A stretch of 20,140 nucleotides of DNA from a virus. Positions 14,461 to 20,140 of this stretch are shown piece by piece. The position numbers were made by a program, and so were the translations under genes. The stretch spans positions 1 to 20,140 of IMG/VR virus record IMGVR_UViG_3300005882_000416. The stretch is one strand, 5' to 3'. Under the pieces are notes generated by a model. That model worked only from the letters and a program-made list of their open reading frames with translations. It had not been told where the DNA came from and made no database searches. Position 1 is the first letter of the stretch, and each line of letters begins with the position of its first letter.

Positions 14461-15921
14461 TCAATACCTCCCACTCAGCATCTCAGAAACAATGCTATTT
14501 TTCTCAGTTGGAGCGTCATTAAACGGTACAACAAATAAATAAAAATTATAGCCAGATAAACCATTGTCATGAATCTTCTTCTCAATATATGGCTGTAAAG
14601 AAACAATATCATTTTGCATTTGAATCTTTACTGCAGTACGATATTTACTATTATCAGTTTCTATGTAACCTAAAGAAAGAGTATATCCAAGAAAGACTCC
14701 GTATGCCATATCAGGTTTAGGAACATTAGCTTTTCTCGGTAACAAAAGATCCACCATATAATTAGTAGTATCAGGATCATAGATATTATTATGCGTAGTA
14801 TTTTCCACCATCTTCAGTTCAATATCACTGTTTTTTTCAATATCAATAATTTTATCAAAAGCTCTATCTATACTTGCTGTCAAATCACCTAGAATATCAG
14901 ATGCACCAAATACAAGCTGATGAAATAACTGCCCATTATTATCTACTGCTAATAAATGAACGCCATCACTTTTACTGCAAATCCTTCCTCCAAGTTCATC
15001 TATTTCAATCTTGCTCATTATCTTTGGAGCATTTAGTTCCTGTTCCATAAAAACATATAAAAGCATCTCTCCAAGAACAGTTTCAGCACACGTTCCATAG
15101 GCTTGCATAAATTTAACTAATGCCTGTGATCCGATGGAAGCACTTTTCCCAGAAGTTGTATATCTATTAGCTTTCGCTCTAGAAAATACATAACTTCCTA
15201 TGTTATCTACAAGGTATTCTTTCAATGCTCTAAATTTGAATTTGCAGTTATTTATATCGACACCATATATTTTAACATATGATGGGTTAGTTAGTCCGGA
15301 TATAGTTAGTGAGGATACTTGATCAAATACATGGTTGAATATTGGATCACTAAGCGTTTTCTGCAAAGGTAAGTGCACTTCAGCTTTAACTTTTTCAAAA
15401 AACACAGGTTCAGATGAGGAATTAAAAGACTCTACATATTTTATGCCAATTTCTTTTATGGCTTCTTTACATTCTTGATTTTTGACCTCAATTATCACAA
15501 AGTAAAAAACAGATGCCAAAAGAGCAGATAAACTGAATGTCGAATTATTTAAGATATTATTTTTTTCATAGCCTTTAATATACCCAACCATGGTATGATC
15601 TTGAATAGTCATGTCCTCACGCAAAACATCTTTAATAGCGCGAACTACTGATTCACGTTGGCTATCTTTAATCTGTGGAATTACACTGGTTTGGAATACT
15701 CGCTCTGCATCTTCAAAAGATGTGTTCCGGGCAGCAGTAATAACATCTGGAGGTACATTATCATGCCCACTTTTAAGATGTCCCGGAAGGGAACTATCAT
15801 AAGATTCTGTAGTTTGAGAATACGTTGAAAAGATTGCACCGCATAACAAATCATTCGTAACCTTTTGGTTCCGAGCCTGATACAATATTTTCATAAGAGT
15901 ACCAAAACATAGTCGTTTCAT
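14461..15921 (-). CDS. hamA: HamA/AbpA-like DUF1837 defence protein, long N-terminus
   Basis: A 486-residue protein preceding the helicase. The C-terminal half has the outline of the DUF1837/HamA domain: YGTCAETVLGEMLLYVF at 275-291, APKIMSKIEI at 298-307, KSDGVHLL at 317-324, HQLVFGASDILGDL at 334-347 and an ID.AFDKI helix. In classical HamA the strand corresponding to VFGAS carries G-E-S/A-K, part of a PD-(D/E)xK nuclease site; here neither Glu nor Lys is present. The first 250 residues are additional: a helical opening with FGTLMKIL and NDLLCGAIFSTY, then SLPGHLKSGHDNVPPDVI. That region is much longer than in small HamA proteins. GAGGAGG lies seven bases from the ATG. By position this is the effector or DNA-end-binding partner of the helicase. 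The DUF1837 assignment is moderate. Confidence 0.62.
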   Translation of the reverse strand: MKRLCFGTLMKILYQARNQKVTNDLLCGAIFSTYSQTTESYDSSLPGHLKSGHDNVPPDVITAARNTSFEDAERVFQTSVIPQIKDSQRESVVRAIKDVLREDMTIQDHTMVGYIKGYEKNNILNNSTFSLSALLASVFYFVIIEVKNQECKEAIKEIGIKYVESFNSSSEPVFFEKVKAEVHLPLQKTLSDPIFNHVFDQVSSLTISGLTNPSYVKIYGVDINNCKFKFRALKEYLVDNIGSYVFSRAKANRYTTSGKSASIGSQALVKFMQAYGTCAETVLGEMLLYVFMEQELNAPKIMSKIEIDELGGRICSKSDGVHLLAVDNNGQLFHQLVFGASDILGDLTASIDRAFDKIIDIEKNSDIELKMVENTTHNNIYDPDTTNYMVDLLLPRKANVPKPDMAYGVFLGYTLSLGYIETDNSKYRTAVKIQMQNDIVSLQPYIEKKIHDNGLSGYNFYLFVVPFNDAPTEKNSIVSEMLSGRY

Positions 15922-16191
15922 TGCGATGCCTCCTCTTCTATTACAGCTATTTTCTATCTGAATCTAGCGAACCCCCACACCCAACCAGAATGCTTAATCT
16001 TAATACTCATAGTATCTGCAATCTATCTAATAACGGTTCTCTTATATATGAGATGATAACTCCTTAAATATTTCATTATAAAATGGAGATAGTACAACAT
16101 ACCTAAAAGAGTTTAGTTTCCCCATAAGCAACAATCTCCATATTATGCTTAAGATTATTAAACAAAGGAAATAGTATAATTACTTCCCTGT
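15922..16191. promoter_or_regulatory. 270-bp gap between res and hamA, with two inverted repeats
   Basis: No gene is seen. The gap contains a TCTCTTATATATGAGA near-palindrome (16038-16053) that could be an operator. A 13-bp inverted repeat with one mismatch has arms ending in ATGGAGAT at about 16078-16090 and 16134-16146, and a weak GGAAGTA/TATTTCC hairpin lies just after the res stop. A TTGCAG hexamer near 16015 on the minus strand may be the -35 of a hamA promoter. The region is likely to hold the hamAB promoter, as the two operons are otherwise separated. Confidence 0.4.
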
Positions 16192-18804
16192 CTAAAAATC
16201 TTCAAGCAAATTCTCTAGTTCACATCTAAACTTATCCTGACCTTTTAAGAGAATTCCACTTTTCAGATATTCAAAATACTCTGTATATCCGTTTGGACTT
16301 AAAAAATGGAAAATGTATTTTTCATTAATACCGTCCTCTTCCATTTTTTTGTTTAATCTTTCAAAGTGTTCTTTTGCATATTTATATTTTGCTTTGTTTT
16401 CATCGCTATCATCTTTATCAGCTTTTATTTCTGTGACTAAATAATAATCGTACTCATCACTTGAAACTTTAATGAAGAAGTCTGGATTGAAACTCTTTTG
16501 AGAGTATTTTCTTGTTTTAGAAGAAGACCCGCCATACTTCAAACTATAATCTATACTATAGAACCCTCTATCCCTAGATTTAACCCAACTTTCAACTAAA
16601 CCTGCAACTTCTTGTTTACATAGGTAATCAACAAAGTTTCTTTCAGGATCACTACTCGTTAAAACAAGGTTCATAGGCGTTTTAAATAAAAATTCATTCT
16701 TTTCTTTCAGAGCACTTCTTGGAAGACTCTCATCTTCAATCACCTCAGAAAAAATTATTTTTTGTTTTTCAGAATTAATCTCTTTTTCATGATTATTCGT
16801 ATAGAATATTGAGCAACCTCTTCGAAGATTACCAATACCTGTGCTATCATTAGCCATATTAAGAGTATTGATTTTATATGGATCATTAACTTTTAATTTT
16901 GGAACAATTGATTTCTTTTTCTTACGTAGTAAAGTTGAAAATGACTGAAGTATTTTATTGGCGTTTTTATCAATTAACAGCTCACCACTAATCCCAACTT
17001 TCTCCATTGAAGTACGAATAATTTTTTCTATTGTTTCTCTTGGCGGTAGTGAGTATTTGCTATACTCTTCATCACCAAGTTTCAATATAGTACCTTCCCA
17101 ATCTCTAATTTGAAACTCTTCGAAAATTTTATCAGTAATTTCTTCAATGGTCCAAGTATTATATTTTACAGAGTAATTTCGTTTACTTAAATTACCATCA
17201 ACAATTGATTCATAAGATGTATCTTTCTTTGCCTGTATAACTTGAGAGTCTAGTTTTATACCTTCTTTTTTCAAACGGGAATAGTCAAACACTGCTTTCC
17301 TTTTCTTTTGCTCAACTTCTACTTCATCCTTAGAATAGTTTAAATTATATACTTCAAAATTAAATTTTGCTCGTTCTTCCGACTTTAAAATAATACTACT
17401 TAATCTTGTTTCTATCTCCAGTACTTCCTCAACTAATGACTTAATGTTTTTACTCCAAGAATCATGATTAAAGATTATGACTTTAGGCTGTGGCGACGCA
17501 TACTCTTCGGGAATTCTTAGGCCTCTTCCAAGTACCTGAGCAATCAACAATTTTGAGTTAAATGCTCTATCTTCCCAGGGAACAATCTGGAAAACATTCT
17601 TTACATCCCAACCTTCAGTCAACATTGAGACTGATATTACCCATTGAACCGGATCACTCTTATCATCTACAGTCTTTAACTTAGGAAGATTAGCTGCATG
17701 ATCTTTATGAGATGTAACAATTAATACTTTTTCTTCAATAACATCTCTAGTTGCATTTTCAGTATCAATCAAAAAATCTACAAGATCATCTTTTAACGCT
17801 TTTGCTTTAGAAATATCCTTTGTGATCAAAATAGACAGAGGTTTAATTTCTGGATATTGGTCAGAATTATTCAAGTGATTTTGATATATCTTTTGAAATT
17901 TCTCAGAGATTCCACCACTATCATCTTTTTGAACGTATTCAATATTTTTTACCACTCTATCTTCTATAGCTTCTCTTAATGAATACCTGAAAATTACATC
18001 ATTAAAATATTCATTCTCATGATATGCTGTCCCAGTAAACCCCAGTATATACTTAAAACCGTAATCCGAGTCGAGCAAAAACTCTTTCCACTTTTTAATC
18101 CCTTTACCTTCATTACTGCTCACAGAAATGCTTTGAGGTTTATTGAAAATATGATGTGATTCATCGTTTAATACCAATACTCGCCCACCATTATTAATTA
18201 AACTATCTTCAATTGATGAACCAGTTCTTTCATAAACTGCATGAATATTCTCAACACAGACATCTCCATCCTTGATTGTTTTATTAGCGTCAATAATTCT
18301 TGGATTCTTATAATGAGCATCATCCGGAATAGTAGCTCTTAGCCTAGCATTCCCACTTAGCTCTTCAAATTTTTCCTTTAATCCCGCTTCTATTGTTAAC
18401 GAAGGGCATAGCACAAGCACCTTGTCAACTAATCCTAACCCCAGCATAATTTGAGCAACTCCATAAATTACGTATGATTTACCAGTTCCAGTAGCTAAGT
18501 CAATATTAGCAAACAATTTATTGGGAATTTGTATCATAGACTTAAGGTTAGCCAAGGATGTGTACTTTAACTGTAACTCATTATTTTTCTGAAAATTCTC
18601 TTCAAATAAATCTTCAATTGATTTATACCTACCAGATGCAAGATATATAATCGAACTCTTAATTGCAGCTTTCTGGTACTCTCTATTACCACATAGTCTT
18701 TCGATAAATAAATTCCACTCATCCAGACGCAGTTTTGTATGGTCAAAATTATTATTAACTTTCAAAACAAGATCTTTTTGCTTGTAAATCAAAATATCTT
18801 GCAT
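16192..18804 (-). CDS. res: Type III restriction enzyme Res subunit
   Basis: An 870-residue Res subunit, the translocating ATPase and nuclease of a type III restriction-modification enzyme. Residues 104-110 are Walker A (ATGTGKS), 213-218 motif II (NDESHH), LGFTGTAYHENE is motif III, and VLGRGLRIPEEYA in the middle is motif VI. The C-terminal nuclease shows NPDFF at 773-777 and EIKAD at 792-796, the PD...ExK site, so it appears active. Res with Mod cuts DNA with two unmethylated head-to-head sites after ATP-driven communication. The ATG shares one base with the Mod stop (TAATG) and follows a GGAGGTGA, so the two are co-translated. Length is slightly under the usual 900-1000 residues but no gap in the motifs is seen. 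Confidence 0.95.
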   Translation of the reverse strand: MQDILIYKQKDLVLKVNNNFDHTKLRLDEWNLFIERLCGNREYQKAAIKSSIIYLASGRYKSIEDLFEENFQKNNELQLKYTSLANLKSMIQIPNKLFANIDLATGTGKSYVIYGVAQIMLGLGLVDKVLVLCPSLTIEAGLKEKFEELSGNARLRATIPDDAHYKNPRIIDANKTIKDGDVCVENIHAVYERTGSSIEDSLINNGGRVLVLNDESHHIFNKPQSISVSSNEGKGIKKWKEFLLDSDYGFKYILGFTGTAYHENEYFNDVIFRYSLREAIEDRVVKNIEYVQKDDSGGISEKFQKIYQNHLNNSDQYPEIKPLSILITKDISKAKALKDDLVDFLIDTENATRDVIEEKVLIVTSHKDHAANLPKLKTVDDKSDPVQWVISVSMLTEGWDVKNVFQIVPWEDRAFNSKLLIAQVLGRGLRIPEEYASPQPKVIIFNHDSWSKNIKSLVEEVLEIETRLSSIILKSEERAKFNFEVYNLNYSKDEVEVEQKKRKAVFDYSRLKKEGIKLDSQVIQAKKDTSYESIVDGNLSKRNYSVKYNTWTIEEITDKIFEEFQIRDWEGTILKLGDEEYSKYSLPPRETIEKIIRTSMEKVGISGELLIDKNANKILQSFSTLLRKKKKSIVPKLKVNDPYKINTLNMANDSTGIGNLRRGCSIFYTNNHEKEINSEKQKIIFSEVIEDESLPRSALKEKNEFLFKTPMNLVLTSSDPERNFVDYLCKQEVAGLVESWVKSRDRGFYSIDYSLKYGGSSSKTRKYSQKSFNPDFFIKVSSDEYDYYLVTEIKADKDDSDENKAKYKYAKEHFERLNKKMEEDGINEKYIFHFLSPNGYTEYFEYLKSGILLKGQDKFRCELENLLEDF

Positions 18805-20140
18805 TACTTCACCTCCCTTTTAATATTAAAAATCTCTGTAAAATCATTACCATATATATCAGTATAAATCACCATTAACTTATCACCTAAACCTTTAATA
18901 TCTAAGGTAATGCTTAATGCGGGTTTATTCTTGGACCTTAGTTCTTCTCTAATTTCATCATCATTCTTATCCTTACCTTTTTTTTCACTATTGCCAGGTA
19001 ATAAATCCTCGGCAAAGTAAACGTCATCTAGCTCAAAATGTTTTCCATTGTAGTCTTTATCAATATATACTGCAGACAGCGATTCAAAATTTTCCAAAAT
19101 AACACCTTTATCGTCTTTTCCGTACTGGCTTTTAAATTCCTTTATTTTAATTTCTATATTTTTCTTGCTTACTTTGAATTCTGTCTTCACTTCAGGTTGT
19201 CTAATAAAATGGAAGCCAACAACTTCATCGATACTATTTAAATTCTTCTTGCTTTGTGGTTGTCTCAATTTGTGAAAAGGAATTTTATGAAGTTCTTTGA
19301 TTACTTGATAAGGTACCTTTAGAAAATAATATCTTATTCCATCTATCTCATAATAATCAGTCAGGAAATCTACATAGTTTGCAGGAGCAACGATATAAAT
19401 CCTACCATTAACCCTATTCCCAATGACAGAGTTAATGTTCTCTAAATAATCAACATCTATTGAAGAATCCTTATATTTTCTATAATCAAAAATCTTAACT
19501 GGATATTCAGATTTTTTTCCATCAAATTCCAAACCGGCTAAATCAAAATCAGCGATTTCGATTTCAAACAGCCCAGATATAAATTGCTTGTATTCTTGCC
19601 ATTCAAGTTCAAAGGCTTTTTTTAAGTCATAAACCCCTAATTGTGCAGTAACAAAAGGTTTGGCACTTTTACTATATTTTTTCATAGTTGAAATCAGATC
19701 TTTCGACTCTGCAATTCTTAGTAATCTCTTTTGGGTTGTAAAATAGGATAACTTCCCGATATCACATGTTATCCAACGTCTTCCAAGTTTTTCTGCAGTT
19801 GTAGCTGTAGTACCTGAACCGCCAAAAAAATCTAATACTAAGTCTCCTGGGTTTGTGGAAGCCTCAATAATTCTTTTAATCAATGCTTCAGGCTTTTGCG
19901 TTGGATACCCAGTTCTTTCCAAAGAAGTTCCTTGAACAAACGGAATATTAAAAACCTCTGTTGGCTTACCTTCTTTCATATAAGCTTTTCTTATTGTTCC
20001 ATCTGAGTTATTATATATTTTATATCTGCGACCGTCTTCATCAATTTTATCATACCTTTTAACAGCTTTTTCATCATAATCTATTAATGTTGCTTTAGGA
20101 TTGAAGAAGTAATTATCACTTTTTGTATAGAAAAAAATAG
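18804..20140 (-). CDS. mod: Type III DNA methyltransferase Mod subunit (5' end missing)
   Basis: The C-terminal 444 residues of Mod, the sequence-recognition and adenine-N6 methyltransferase subunit; the start and the expected DPPY motif lie outside the window. The frame is open to the edge, beginning IFFYTKSDNYFFNPKA. Internal ATG at 19979 is not the start. Seen here are YPTQKPEALI near 19907 and the SAM motif DFFGGSGTT near 19832, which in this order mark a beta-class enzyme, then CDIGKLSYFTTQKRL. The rest, about 300 residues, includes the part that contacts Res. Site specificity cannot be read from this. The stop overlaps the Res start by one base. Confidence 0.95.
   Translation of the reverse strand, partial: IFFYTKSDNYFFNPKATLIDYDEKAVKRYDKIDEDGRRYKIYNNSDGTIRKAYMKEGKPTEVFNIPFVQGTSLERTGYPTQKPEALIKRIIEASTNPGDLVLDFFGGSGTTATTAEKLGRRWITCDIGKLSYFTTQKRLLRIAESKDLISTMKKYSKSAKPFVTAQLGVYDLKKAFELEWQEYKQFISGLFEIEIADFDLAGLEFDGKKSEYPVKIFDYRKYKDSSIDVDYLENINSVIGNRVNGRIYIVAPANYVDFLTDYYEIDGIRYYFLKVPYQVIKELHKIPFHKLRQPQSKKNLNSIDEVVGFHFIRQPEVKTEFKVSKKNIEIKIKEFKSQYGKDDKGVILENFESLSAVYIDKDYNGKHFELDDVYFAEDLLPGNSEKKGKDKNDDEIREELRSKNKPALSITLDIKGLGDKLMVIYTDIYGNDFTEIFNIKREVK

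Noticed and set aside
15970-15990. A GGGGGTTCGCTAGATTC stretch resembling a tRNA T-arm on the minus strand
   Set aside because: No acceptor stem, anticodon arm or D-arm can be built around it, so it is not a tRNA gene or a clear attachment site.

Overview
Every gene I can support in this window is read from the minus strand, so the biological order runs from high to low coordinates. The DNA is A+T-rich. Genes have strong GGAGG-type ribosome binding sites and often overlap by ATGA. The phage gene set (P27 small terminase, DUF1492-type regulator, VRR-NUC, VapE-like primase-helicase, KilAC antirepressor, DUF4314 and DUF5049 proteins) is typical of siphophage prophages of low-GC Firmicutes, most likely Clostridia of the Lachnospiraceae type. 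The host assignment is an inference from gene content and base composition.

From right to left there are three regions. (1) 20140-11793 is a defence cassette. It holds a type III restriction-modification pair (mod, cut by the window edge, then res), a 270-bp spacer, and a two-gene operon that I read as a Hachiman/AbpAB-type system: a 486-aa protein with a C-terminal DUF1837/HamA-like domain, then an 871-aa superfamily 2 helicase. A strong terminator closes it. (2) 11792-11215 is a short junction. It carries a 46-aa basic protein and a hairpin-rich leader that includes a near-perfect terminator just before the next operon. (3) 11214-1 is a phage-like region. The early genes are a sigma-like HTH protein, a Bro-N/KilAC antirepressor, a DUF4406-like protein, a VapE-like primase-helicase, a VRR-NUC nuclease and an SNF2-type helicase. 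Then come a small protein and a DUF1492 sigma-like regulator. After a candidate late promoter follows the packaging block: HNH endonuclease, terS, a ParB-linked DNA methyltransferase, a 'virulence-related' protein, three small DUF proteins and terL.

Several points need care. The SNF2 helicase is broken by five extra bases exactly in its Walker A motif. terL has ATC where a start codon is expected. The HamA-like protein lacks the usual G-E-S-K element, having FGAS instead, and carries a long extra N-terminal region. Likely cis elements are three tandem 10-bp repeats before the late operon, a G-rich candidate cos region between HNH and terS, and a 17-bp imperfect inverted repeat behind the primase-helicase.

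No integrase, repressor, tRNA, CRISPR array or intact insertion sequence is visible, so the ends of the element lie outside the window.
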